Part shown: positions 6,587-14,165 of the stretch, in pieces
How positions within the stretch are numbered: position 1 is the first letter of the stretch
Layout: each line of letters opens with the position of its first letter
Notes under the pieces: generated by a model
The model's input: the letters and a program-made list of their open reading frames with translations, nothing else
Told to the model about the DNA's origin: nothing
Databases searched by the model: none
Position numbers and translations under genes: made by a program
Origin: Candidatus Kapaibacterium sp.
GTDB lineage: Bacteria; Bacteroidota; Ignavibacteria; Kapaibacteriales; Kapaibacteriaceae
Direction: 5' to 3'
Assembly (NCBI GenBank): GCA_030830285.1
Contig: JAURNF010000117.1
Span: forward strand, 1-21,531
Length of the DNA: 21,531 nucleotides

Positions 6587-8367
6587 TTCGCACTCTCGCT
6601 CTCTGCATTGCCCTCGTTGGCACCTCACTTGGCTCAGCAGCACAGACGTTGCAGCACGAGGAGATTTTGTCAGCGATGGAGTCTGAGCTTCAGCGCTCAA
6701 TCCAACAACTCGCGCTCGGTGACCTCGCACGTCCATACTACATCGAGTACATCCTTCAGGTGCGCCGTGCAACAACGGCCCATGCTGTCCTCGGAACGAT
6801 TGAGGACATCGACTCTGGTACACGGGCAACGATCACTGTTCGCGTACGTGTTGGTGGCGAACGGTTCGACAACACAAACTTCTTCGATGTGAGCCTTGGG
6901 TTCTTCGGCTCGAGTGATGACGAAGAGAGTTTCAAGAATCGCATCATCCCCTTCGAGCTTTCTACACAAGGACGCACAACTGACATTCTGCGACGTGAGC
7001 TATGGCTTGCCACAGATGCCTGTTACAAGCAGGCAGTAGAGGTCTACGCAAAGAAGGAATCAACGCTGAAGAATCGCCTGCGTCGCGATACAACGTGGGA
7101 CTTCTTCCTGATGCCAGGTGGTGGCGAACGCGTCGATACGTCTCCGTTTACCAATGTCAGCGTTTCCGAAATCCGTCAGCGTGTAGAGCGATTGAGTGCC
7201 GTCTTCCGCGCTCACCCTGCGATCTACCAGTCGCGTGTTGGCATGGAAGTAATCCCAAAGGAAACCTTCTACGTTAATTCCGAGGGACGACGTCTGCACA
7301 AGACAGAGAGCACTGTTGGCATCGAGGTGATTGCAACAACACAAGCCGACGATGGCATGCCGCTTGCACAGACGTATGCGGCTTATGGCTCGAAGCTAAA
7401 CGATCTACCGTCAGTCGATTCACTAGAGCGTGCAACACGCGCGGTCGCTGTGCGACTTGTTGCCCAGCGCAAAGCTCCCACGATCGAGGCATACTCGGGT
7501 CCGGTGTTGTTCGAAGGTCGTGCCGCTGGCGGCATCATCGGACAGTACTTCGCACCGAACCTCGTGGCGCAACGTCCGCCGCTCTCCGAAGGTGGATTTT
7601 CCACGAACGACCGTTCGATGGCATTCCAAAACAAGATCGGCGCTCGCGTTCTCCCAGAGTTTCTCACTGTACGGGATCGCCCAAGTGTTTCACGAATCGG
7701 CTCACAACCAGTCTGCAGTTCGTACTCCATTGACGATGAAGCAACACCTGCACAAGATGTTCTGCTGGTCGAGAACGGTTATCTCCGCACACTCCTGTCA
7801 TCGCGCGTCCCAACGAAGCGCATACAGGGGAGCAATGGACATCAGCGCGGTGGCGGAACAATGTTTAGCGTTCTTGAATTCTCATCGCGCGAGCGCAAGC
7901 ACACGCTGTCGCGAACGGAACTCAAAGCGCGGTTGCTGAAGCTCGTCAAGGACCGCGATCTACCATTCGGCATCATTGTCCGCACAACGATGGATCAGAA
8001 CCTTCTCTTCACGGGAATCATTCGTCAACTCGGAAGCGATCTTCCTGTGTCGCAGGGTGAAGGCAAACTTGGACTGCTAGAAGCGTATCGTGTGTATCCA
8101 GACGGACGTGAGGAGCTGATCCGTGGAGTTGAAGCTGCTGGACTTGCCGCTGCGACGTTCAAGGACATTATCGCTGTGTCGAACACGCCAACGGTACACT
8201 CATTTCTCGCGCCAAGTGTCATTCCGTCGTTCATCAGCGGTGGGGCAGCCTACATGCTCTCCAGCGTGGTATCGCCAGACATCCTGTTTGAGGACCTCGA
8301 GGTACGACCACTCGAAGGCGACATGCCAAAGCCACCTGTTCTGCCTAATCCGATCGCTGGCGAGTAA
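6583..8367 (+). CDS. Exported TldD/PmbA-family protein lacking the zinc motif (TldE-like partner)
   Basis: A 594-residue paralogue of the upstream protein, with a signal peptide (MIRTLALCIALVGTSLGSAA then Q). The two align along their length: YFLSYAVTEV/YYIEYILQV near the N-terminus, KYIVNSEGT/TFYVNSEGR, ADDGMSLPLYESY/ADDGMPLAQTYAAY and PDELIRGVDLIG/REELIRGVEAAG. At the zinc site the partner's HEIFGH is replaced by GQYFAP (G320, Q321, P325), and the C-terminal Cys is also missing, so it should not bind zinc in that way. E. coli TldE similarly lacks the motif and forms a heterodimer with active TldD; a secreted TldD/TldE-like complex is the natural inference. The ATG at 6583 overlaps the previous stop and has AGGGAG upstream. 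The frame runs further upstream to 6472, but only the 6583 start gives a signal peptide. Confidence 0.85.
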   Translation: MIRTLALCIALVGTSLGSAAQTLQHEEILSAMESELQRSIQQLALGDLARPYYIEYILQVRRATTAHAVLGTIEDIDSGTRATITVRVRVGGERFDNTNFFDVSLGFFGSSDDEESFKNRIIPFELSTQGRTTDILRRELWLATDACYKQAVEVYAKKESTLKNRLRRDTTWDFFLMPGGGERVDTSPFTNVSVSEIRQRVERLSAVFRAHPAIYQSRVGMEVIPKETFYVNSEGRRLHKTESTVGIEVIATTQADDGMPLAQTYAAYGSKLNDLPSVDSLERATRAVAVRLVAQRKAPTIEAYSGPVLFEGRAAGGIIGQYFAPNLVAQRPPLSEGGFSTNDRSMAFQNKIGARVLPEFLTVRDRPSVSRIGSQPVCSSYSIDDEATPAQDVLLVENGYLRTLLSSRVPTKRIQGSNGHQRGGGTMFSVLEFSSRERKHTLSRTELKARLLKLVKDRDLPFGIIVRTTMDQNLLFTGIIRQLGSDLPVSQGEGKLGLLEAYRVYPDGREELIRGVEAAGLAAATFKDIIAVSNTPTVHSFLAPSVIPSFISGGAAYMLSSVVSPDILFEDLEVRPLEGDMPKPPVLPNPIAGE

Positions 8368-10608
8368 TCACTCCAACGTGTAGCGCACGCCGACGTACAC
8401 CATGCGCGAGTCGAGCTGCCCCCATGCAAGTGATGCATCAAAGCGATACGTGTACGGCGAATCCGCACCAATAATTGGATCACGCTGAATCATGTTCAGT
8501 GCGTTCTCGATTCCCATGTAGAGGTCGAATCCATCAAAGCGTCGAGTGATCTGCGCGTTGAGACGCCACATGCCTGGGAATGTCTCTGAGCGACGATCTG
8601 CGGCCATGTTGCCTTCGGTCGTTGGGAACCTGCCTGGTCCGTTCCATGCCAGCGTTACATCTCCCTGCCACTGCATCCCTTCTGTTGTGTACGACATTGT
8701 TGTGAGCACACGAGAGCGACTCACAAGTGGACGCTGCTGCATCTGCCCACCGTATGGAGCTTGCACGTCCACCCATCGATATGCGAGCAGCACATCAAAT
8801 CGTGGGACTGGTGAGAACAGCAATTGCGTCATGATATTCGTTGAATAGCTTTCGCCACGGAGATTCGTCACCCACAGCTCTCGCACCGAACGATCATAGT
8901 CCACGTATACTTGATTCGTAAACCTGGTCGTATACACTTCTGCATCGAACGTGAACGGACGTCCAGCGAGCTCGAATGACGTTGTCAACGATGCACCTAC
9001 GTTCCATGCATCTTCAGGTAGGAAGCTTGGGTCCATGATCACCTGACGTGAGTTCACATAGGAGCCTAGATTCTCCATCACCACGTTTGCAACACGCCAC
9101 CCACGTCCAGCCGACACCCGTATGGAGGTCATGTCTGTCACTGACCATTTGGCATGTGCACGAGGTACAAGCCGAGTGCCATATAGGTTGTGCGCATCTG
9201 CGCGCAACCCCGCGAGAAGTGTCAATGACGAATGCGGTTGAAGCGTAAGCTCGGCATATGCACCCGGCACATGCTCGATTCGCGATAGGTTCCGTGCTTC
9301 GAGACGTTCCTGTACATCGTCGTAGAGATACGAGAATCCTGCAACCAACTTTACGTCGCTGGTAAACGGTGCAGCCACTACACCACGGACGTTGATCGTG
9401 CGTTGCAAACCACGTGCAGAACGAAGTCCAAATGTTGAGGATGCATCGTGATAGACGCCAGCAACAACGAGTGAAATGCCACTTCCCTCTTCCATGGAGG
9501 TAAAGGGATTGAGCAGTCCAAACTTGACAAACCCATCAACACGTCCGATGTCCGTTACCACATCGTAGGGGCGCCCCCAGGTTGAGTCGTGCTGCTCAAA
9601 CATCGCATTGTGCACCACGCTTTGCCCAGACACATATCGATCTTGAAGTCCTCGAATGAAGAACTGCCATTCAATCTCATCATTGTTGTACATCCATCGA
9701 TGCACGAGATTCACCTGGCGGAAGGTTGGGATGTCGGCGAATCCATCGTTGTTCTGGTCCATGGCTTCATCCATGACGCGACCATGCAGCATCGTCATCG
9801 TCGAGAGCTCATCGGTTACACGTTGAGCGCCGTAGAGATTCAACTCATAGCGCTGCATCGTGTTCGCGTACGCATTCACATAGAGCGTGGGGCTCGTCGA
9901 CGGATTGTGCATGCACAGGTTGATCTGACCTGTGATCGACTCGTAGCCGTTCGTTACCGTTGAGCTTCCCTTCGCGATACTAATCGACTCCATGAACGGT
10001 CCCGGCACGTGGTCGAGTCCGAATGGGGTTTCGAGTGCTCTTGGCAACGGGACAGCTTCGATCAACATCTGCGTATAGGTACCACGCAAACCCAACAACT
10101 GGACTTGTTTTGCGCCCGTCACCGCGTCGGCGAATGACACTTCAACGGACGGGTTCTTTTCAAACGACTCGGCAAGTGAGCAACACGCAGCCTTTGCGAG
10201 ATCCTTCTTCGTGATCACTTCCGTTTTCACTGGGGCACGCGTAATCGCAGATTCTTCTGCTTCCACTACAACTTCCTGCGAAGCAGATGGCAGCAGGCTA
10301 ACCTCGATCGTGTCGCGTCCGCGCTCTATCACAACGAACGCTGTGATGTAGGACACAAAGCGGACCTCGAGCGTGTCGGTTGATGCAACGCGATCTATCG
10401 TGAACGCGCCGTCGGCATTCTTCACAATGGTGCCAACAGTCGTGTTCTTCCACTTCACCGTCGCACCACGCAGGGGAACAACCGCTCCATCGGACTGACG
10501 TCCAACAACGCGTCCACGTAAGGTTTCAGCAGTAAAACAATGTGCGGGCAGCACAATGCCCGATGTGATCATGAGCGCGAACAGCGCCCAACGTATTCTA
10601 TGCGACAT
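8368..10608 (-). CDS. TonB-dependent outer-membrane receptor with carboxypeptidase-like N-domain and CC motif
   Basis: A 746-residue active-transport receptor of the outer membrane. The order is a signal peptide (1-23), a CarboxypepD_reg-like beta domain (about 28-107, LRGRVVGRQSDG...GAFTIDRV), a plug domain (about 115-235, with VQLLGLRGTYTQMLIEAVP and NGYESITGQINL), then a 22-strand-type barrel ending in ...VYVGVRYTLE with a terminal aromatic-rich strand. The plug carries AACCSLAESFEKNPSVEV (C142-C143), the hallmark of a receptor subgroup found beside HYC_CC_PP-type genes. The Cys-rich HYC-like gene lies 49 bases upstream on the same strand, so the pair is probably co-transcribed. No TonB/ExbBD is in the window. 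Ligand: a metal or metal complex is inferred from the Cys motifs and neighbour, not shown. A TTGGAG ribosome site precedes the ATG. Confidence 0.9.
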   Translation of the reverse strand: MSHRIRWALFALMITSGIVLPAHCFTAETLRGRVVGRQSDGAVVPLRGATVKWKNTTVGTIVKNADGAFTIDRVASTDTLEVRFVSYITAFVVIERGRDTIEVSLLPSASQEVVVEAEESAITRAPVKTEVITKKDLAKAACCSLAESFEKNPSVEVSFADAVTGAKQVQLLGLRGTYTQMLIEAVPLPRALETPFGLDHVPGPFMESISIAKGSSTVTNGYESITGQINLCMHNPSTSPTLYVNAYANTMQRYELNLYGAQRVTDELSTMTMLHGRVMDEAMDQNNDGFADIPTFRQVNLVHRWMYNNDEIEWQFFIRGLQDRYVSGQSVVHNAMFEQHDSTWGRPYDVVTDIGRVDGFVKFGLLNPFTSMEEGSGISLVVAGVYHDASSTFGLRSARGLQRTINVRGVVAAPFTSDVKLVAGFSYLYDDVQERLEARNLSRIEHVPGAYAELTLQPHSSLTLLAGLRADAHNLYGTRLVPRAHAKWSVTDMTSIRVSAGRGWRVANVVMENLGSYVNSRQVIMDPSFLPEDAWNVGASLTTSFELAGRPFTFDAEVYTTRFTNQVYVDYDRSVRELWVTNLRGESYSTNIMTQLLFSPVPRFDVLLAYRWVDVQAPYGGQMQQRPLVSRSRVLTTMSYTTEGMQWQGDVTLAWNGPGRFPTTEGNMAADRRSETFPGMWRLNAQITRRFDGFDLYMGIENALNMIQRDPIIGADSPYTYRFDASLAWGQLDSRMVYVGVRYTLE

Positions 10609-10657
10609 AATGACTCCAACTCAACGTGAACTACAATCACCATCACGTCAAGGGATC

Positions 10658-11077
10658 TTACAGTCGCCACACTCCTAACGATGGAGCATCTGGAGGCGCA
10701 TACTCCGCAACTTCTACATCACTGAGAGGAAGCACGCATGCCGAGCTGCTCTTCAAACGTGCAATGTCTTGAAGACACGTTGTTTCAGCGGGAAGCAACT
10801 CATGGAGGACCGAGGGGAAGACGGCATGTTCGGTCGAGCCAACATAGGTGAACTCAATCTCCAGTTCGGCACCATCCTCGCAGCAAGGCATCTGCTCGTC
10901 TGCCTCCTGATCCTCACAGCACGGGTCGACAGTCGGGCAGCATGCATCTGCTTCGCATGTGGCCTCGAGCTCAACCCTTTGGCCGCAGCAATACTGCGCC
11001 AAGACCGGTCCACCAGACACCACGAGGAGCTGGAGAACGAGCAGGAAAGGGGCCAGATAGCGTCGAACCGAGGTCAT
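10658..11077 (-). CDS. Cys-rich exported protein, HYC_CC_PP-like
   Basis: A 139-residue protein with a signal peptide (MTSVRRYLAP then a hydrophobic run to VLAQ, about residue 28). The mature part starts QYCCGQ, in place of the usual HYC, and contains clustered cysteines at 30, 31, 41, 46, 47, 53, 54, 65, 66, 101 and 114, with many Asp/Glu between them. Near the end is APPDAPSL, the PP element of the family. The overall order Q/H-Y-C, CC, PP and the position directly upstream of a CC-type TonB receptor fit the HYC_CC_PP family seen in Bacteroidota. Function is not established; metal binding in the periplasm is suggested by 11 cysteines and acidic residues. The first residue of the motif being Gln rather than His is a departure from the name-giving pattern. 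Confidence 0.75.
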   Translation of the reverse strand: MTSVRRYLAPFLLVLQLLVVSGGPVLAQYCCGQRVELEATCEADACCPTVDPCCEDQEADEQMPCCEDGAELEIEFTYVGSTEHAVFPSVLHELLPAETTCLQDIARLKSSSACVLPLSDVEVAEYAPPDAPSLGVWRL

Positions 11078-11084
11078 TCCGTGG

Positions 11085-11091
11085 CAATATA
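11085..11091 (-). promoter_or_regulatory. Possible -7 box for the Cys-rich protein/TonB receptor pair
   Basis: On the minus strand TATATTG ends 7 bases before the ATG at 11077; it is close to TAnnTTTG but lacks one T. If used, the leader would be only a few bases long. There is no convincing -33 box. Confidence 0.35.
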
Positions 11092-11123
11092 TGGCAATTC
11101 TTGCGATGGCAGCATAGTTCTGC

Positions 11124-11154
11124 TTGACAAAGCCATGGCATTTCCCTACGTTCG
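11124..11154 (+). promoter_or_regulatory. Bacteroidota-type promoter before the iron-sulphur protein
   Basis: TTG at 11124-11126, a 20-base spacer, then TACGTTCG at 11147-11154 (one mismatch to TAnnTTTG). The predicted transcript starts near 11159 and includes CGGAGGGG right before the ATG at 11191. The match is good but not exact. Confidence 0.45.
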
Positions 11155-11190
11155 TCTGAACCAGGTACTCGCTTTCGCAACGGAGGGGTT

Positions 11191-11421
11191 ATGTCCGACG
11201 TGAAGCACTATAGCAATGGAGAGGTTACGATCGTCTGGAAAGCAGAGAAGTGCGCCCATTCTGCCAATTGTTTTCGCAATCTGCCCTCAGTGTTTAATCC
11301 ACGCGTCAAGCCCTGGATTCAGCCCGACAACGCAGATACGCAGGTAATCATCGAGGTCGTACAGGGATGCCCTAGCGGAGCCCTCACGGTTCTTGACGGT
11401 GACGTGCCTCAGCCTGAGTAA
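11191..11421 (+). CDS. Single-cluster iron-sulphur protein, Fer4_19/YjdI family
   Basis: A 76-residue cytoplasmic protein of the divergent 4Fe-4S mono-cluster family (YjdI-like). The N-terminal HYSNGEVTIVWKAEKC and KCAHSANCFRNLPSVF are typical, as are the middle RVKPWIQP and the closing GCPSGALTVLDGD. Cysteines C21, C27 and the Cys of the CPSGAL motif are the expected cluster ligands. The ATG follows a strong CGGAGGGG ribosome site. It stands alone, diverging from the Cys-rich protein gene with 113 bases between the two starts. The family is often fused or linked to CDGSH-type or N-acetyltransferase genes; neither is present. An electron-transfer or cluster-carrier role is inferred only. Confidence 0.88.
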   Translation: MSDVKHYSNGEVTIVWKAEKCAHSANCFRNLPSVFNPRVKPWIQPDNADTQVIIEVVQGCPSGALTVLDGDVPQPE

Positions 11422-11475
11422 TGTAACATTGTGGTAGCGTTCGGAATCTCACTTCCGTGCTACTTCGAACAACCG

Positions 11476-11483
11476 TATCTTTG
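11476..11483 (+). promoter_or_regulatory. -7 promoter box, four bases before a start codon
   Basis: TATCTTTG is an exact TAnnTTTG and is followed by CCCC and the ATG at 11488. The start of transcription would fall at or next to the ATG, so a leaderless mRNA is expected. The -33 position holds only a partial match (TTCC at 11453-11456). No Shine-Dalgarno sequence precedes the ATG, which fits. Confidence 0.55.
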
Positions 11484-11487
11484 CCCC

Positions 11488-11913
11488 ATGACACGCCGAC
11501 TTCTCACAATCGCTGTACTACTCGTAACGACGCTCGCCGCCTATGGTGTGCAGGTGACGATTCAGTATTTCAACGCGAAGTCAAACGGCAACTCAATCTC
11601 TCTTGAATGGAAGTCCACGTCGGAATCCAATCTCATGCAGTATGAGATCGAGCGCGCCGGTGAAGACAATCAGTTCCGGTATGTGGCCACAGTGCAAGCG
11701 CGTGGTAGCAACACGGTGTACAGCTACCGCGACGATGAAGCATTTGGCAAGGGAGATGGCAACGACGGCTCTGTCGCGCGCAACTACTTCACCTATCGAC
11801 TCAAGATGGTGACCCCAGACCGCTCTGCGTCATACTCATCGACAATCGGCGTGACGCACAACGTGAGCGGTATCAAGCGCACGTGGGGAATGATCAAGGA
11901 AATGTTCCGTTAA
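11488..11913 (+). CDS. Exported FN3-like domain protein of unknown function
   Basis: A 141-residue protein with a signal peptide (MTRRLLTIAVLLVTTLAAYG) and one fibronectin-III-like beta-sandwich: ISLEWKSTSESNLMQYEIER (about 37-56), then FRYVATVQARGSNTVYSYRD and NYFTYRLKMVTPDRSASYSS. The phrase LEWKSTSESNLMQYEIERA is the recurrent FN3 pattern of Bacteroidota secreted proteins. The sequence ends in a short basic helix-like tail (KRTWGMIKEMFR) without an obvious T9SS sorting domain. The longer frame from 11431 was rejected because the 11488 ATG gives the signal peptide and follows a promoter box. It is the first gene of a four-gene plus-strand operon; the metalloprotease gene starts 9 bases downstream. 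A structural or adhesion role is inference. Confidence 0.78.
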   Translation: MTRRLLTIAVLLVTTLAAYGVQVTIQYFNAKSNGNSISLEWKSTSESNLMQYEIERAGEDNQFRYVATVQARGSNTVYSYRDDEAFGKGDGNDGSVARNYFTYRLKMVTPDRSASYSSTIGVTHNVSGIKRTWGMIKEMFR

Positions 11914-11922
11914 GGAACGTTT

Positions 11923-13548
11923 GTGCGTTTACTCGGCAACCAATATCTCGCTGCGCGAAGTGGAGTTCTCCTCTTCGCGCTTGTTGTTTTCACACACCTG
12001 TCAGTTGCTCAGGACATCGACAATCGGTGCGGATTCTCTGACCGTTCGGCCGCTGGCCTGCGCGCGAAGATTGCAGAAGGTGTGCAACAGCTACGCCCGA
12101 CCTTGCCATCGTTTCTCGATGCCCCTTCGGGTCGATTTCGCGTGCATTACACGACAAAAGGAAGCGATGCTGTACCTGCGAGCGACATCAACATGGATGG
12201 CGTTCCCGATTTCGTCGAAGAATGCGTCAGCGCCCTCGAGTTGGCATGGCGCGTAGAAGTCGATACGCTCGGCTACCTACCACCACCATCGGATGGCGGG
12301 AAGGGTGGCAACGATGCCATTGACATCTATCTACGCGATCTCTCAAAGGCTGGTCCAGGCGGATCCAGCTTTTACGGCGTGACCTCATTAGATACCCGAT
12401 TGCAAGCCGCTCCTACGGAGACGTATTCAACATGGATCGAGGCGGACAACGACTTCGCGGAATCCGACCGTGATGCGCGCGGTAACGCGTCATTTGCAAC
12501 GTTTGGCATTGATGCTCTTCGCGTGACGTGCGCCCACGAGTTTCACCATGTGCTTCAGTGCGGACGCTATGGCATAGCCGGAAACAATAGGAGCTTGTAC
12601 GAGCTCACATCCACGTGGATGGAGATTCGAACATGGCCTGGCGTTCGTGATTGGGCTGCCTACACATCGCGCCTGCTCCTCTCCCCAGAACAGTGGCCGC
12701 TCTCTGACGAATCAGCGAACACCGGCTATGTGTGGGGGTGGTTTGGCAACGCACTTGCAGCAGCACATCCAGATATCCTTCGATCGATGTGGGAGCTCAT
12801 TGCGACGAACATGCGGACTACAACTGCGTTGGTCGAAGCCTGCAAAACGCATGGCACAACGCTATCGAGTGTGTTTTGCTCGTCACTCCAATGGCTGTAT
12901 CGGACAGGATCGCGTGGAGCAGGCAATCCGCTTCTACCAGGGGCGGAACTCCTTCCCGAGATACGTTACTTCTCCGATCGAATGGTCGAACCGCCGACAA
13001 CAACTGAGCTCGGGCGACTCGTAGGATTCGAAGTACGAGCATTCCGCTTTTCTGTTCCATCGTCATTATCACGTCCTCCCGTGAGCGTTGGCATCGTGGC
13101 GTGCGACGCTGACGAAGCTGGATATGCAAATCAAGGTACAGGACCCGACGGCAAATACCGGCTTGAGTTTACCGATGCTCCCTCTGGATCGGACCTTCGA
13201 ATCGAAGGCACTCGATGGGGCGTGCGTATCGAATCGGCATACTGCTCGTTTGTTGAGGGGGCTCAAACTGTTTCGCTAAGCGGACCCTATCCGCAGCCGT
13301 TATCGCTTCAGAAATCTCGCCGCGTCTACATCCCGATTGCGAATGAGTCGCTCGGTACGCGGGTGACGCTTTCCCTCCTCACACTCAGTGGCGTAGCACT
13401 ACAGAGCACAACGGCCACGGTTGTACTCGACGACGATCGCATCGTAGCGCCGTTTGATCTCGACGGTGATCTCGCCCCAGGCACCTATCTTGTGCGTGCG
13501 GAAACCACCCGCGCTTCTACGCTTACCAAGGTGCTTCTTCAGCGATGA
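11923..13548 (+). CDS. Secreted zinc metalloprotease with C-terminal T9SS-like sorting domain
   Basis: A 541-residue protein from a GTG start with AAGGA upstream. A signal peptide covers residues 1-30 (ending LSVAQ). A calcium-type loop DINMDGVPDF lies at 88-97, a motif common beside metalloprotease domains of this MXAN_6640-like type. The catalytic HExxH is HEFHH at 205-209 (H205, E206, H209) in TCAHEFHHVLQ, with nearby Glu in YELTSTWME as a candidate third ligand. The C-terminal 75 residues (RVTLSLLTLSGVALQ ... LAPGTYLVRAETTRAS) read like a type IX secretion sorting domain, so export across the outer membrane is likely. No Ig or lectin domain was recognised in the middle. Its stop overlaps the ABC ATPase start as ATGA. 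The substrate is unknown. Confidence 0.82.
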   Translation: MRLLGNQYLAARSGVLLFALVVFTHLSVAQDIDNRCGFSDRSAAGLRAKIAEGVQQLRPTLPSFLDAPSGRFRVHYTTKGSDAVPASDINMDGVPDFVEECVSALELAWRVEVDTLGYLPPPSDGGKGGNDAIDIYLRDLSKAGPGGSSFYGVTSLDTRLQAAPTETYSTWIEADNDFAESDRDARGNASFATFGIDALRVTCAHEFHHVLQCGRYGIAGNNRSLYELTSTWMEIRTWPGVRDWAAYTSRLLLSPEQWPLSDESANTGYVWGWFGNALAAAHPDILRSMWELIATNMRTTTALVEACKTHGTTLSSVFCSSLQWLYRTGSRGAGNPLLPGAELLPEIRYFSDRMVEPPTTTELGRLVGFEVRAFRFSVPSSLSRPPVSVGIVACDADEAGYANQGTGPDGKYRLEFTDAPSGSDLRIEGTRWGVRIESAYCSFVEGAQTVSLSGPYPQPLSLQKSRRVYIPIANESLGTRVTLSLLTLSGVALQSTTATVVLDDDRIVAPFDLDGDLAPGTYLVRAETTRASTLTKVLLQR

Positions 13549-14165
13549 TTTCACTCGAACTGACGTCGATTTCAAAGACATATAACGGTCGGCACATCCT
13601 GCGCGATGTCTGTTGTGCAGCTGCGTCAGGCCAGGTGCTCGGCATCCTTGGTGCGAACGGCAGTGGGAAGTCGACACTCATCAAACTCGTTGCTGGCGTT
13701 GTACGCGCCGACGCAGGTCAGATCTCGTGTGTACTCGACGGTACTAATCTTGATGCGAGCAAGCGCCGATCATCCTGTGGACTCGTCGGTCCGTATTTGT
13801 CGCTCTATGAAGAGTTTACGCCTCGAGAACATCTTCACCTCCATGCGAAACTTCACGGCACCACTTGCAGTGATGCGCATGTCACTCAGACGTTAGCGAC
13901 AGTGCAGATCGAGCATCGCGCTGATGATCGTATCGCCACCTTTTCGAGTGGCATGAAGCAACGTGTCGCACTCGCCTGCGCAAGCGTCTTGGCTCCACCG
14001 CTTTTGTTACTCGATGAGCCAGGTTCAACACTCGATGAAGCTGGTCGAGCAATCTGCGAGACGATCATCCGTGAGCAGCAGCAGCGAGGTGGCGTAACAC
14101 TTCTTGCAACAAACGACGAGCGTGAGCTTCACCTATGCACTCATACCTTTCGCATTCCCTCGTAG
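13545..14165 (+). CDS. ABC transporter ATPase, CcmA-like, with unusual Q- and H-loops
   Basis: A 206-residue cytoplasmic nucleotide-binding subunit of CcmA length. Walker A is GANGSGKST (36-44), the signature is FSSGMKQR (133-140), and Walker B with catalytic Glu is LLLLDEP (153-159, E158). Two switch positions are non-canonical: the Q-loop Gln is Pro in CGLVGPYLSLYEEFT (P83), and the H-loop His is Asn in LLATNDERE (N190). My recollection is that Bacteroidota CcmA-like proteins share the PYL...YEE and ATN patterns, so this may be a family trait rather than decay. No permease gene (ccmB) is nearby; the neighbours are a secreted protease and a lytic transglycosylase, so the transported substrate cannot be read from context. 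A haem-export role is tentative. Confidence 0.85.
   Translation: MISLELTSISKTYNGRHILRDVCCAAASGQVLGILGANGSGKSTLIKLVAGVVRADAGQISCVLDGTNLDASKRRSSCGLVGPYLSLYEEFTPREHLHLHAKLHGTTCSDAHVTQTLATVQIEHRADDRIATFSSGMKQRVALACASVLAPPLLLLDEPGSTLDEAGRAICETIIREQQQRGGVTLLATNDERELHLCTHTFRIPS

Noticed and set aside
6583..8367. Second TldD-family gene as a decaying pseudogene
   Set aside because: The frame is intact over 594 codons with signal peptide, ribosome site and conserved flanking motifs; loss of the zinc ligands fits a TldE-like partner better than decay.
11420..11430. AATGTAACATT palindrome after the iron-sulphur protein gene
   Set aside because: The single-base loop makes it unable to form a hairpin, and there is no T-run; no evidence for an operator.
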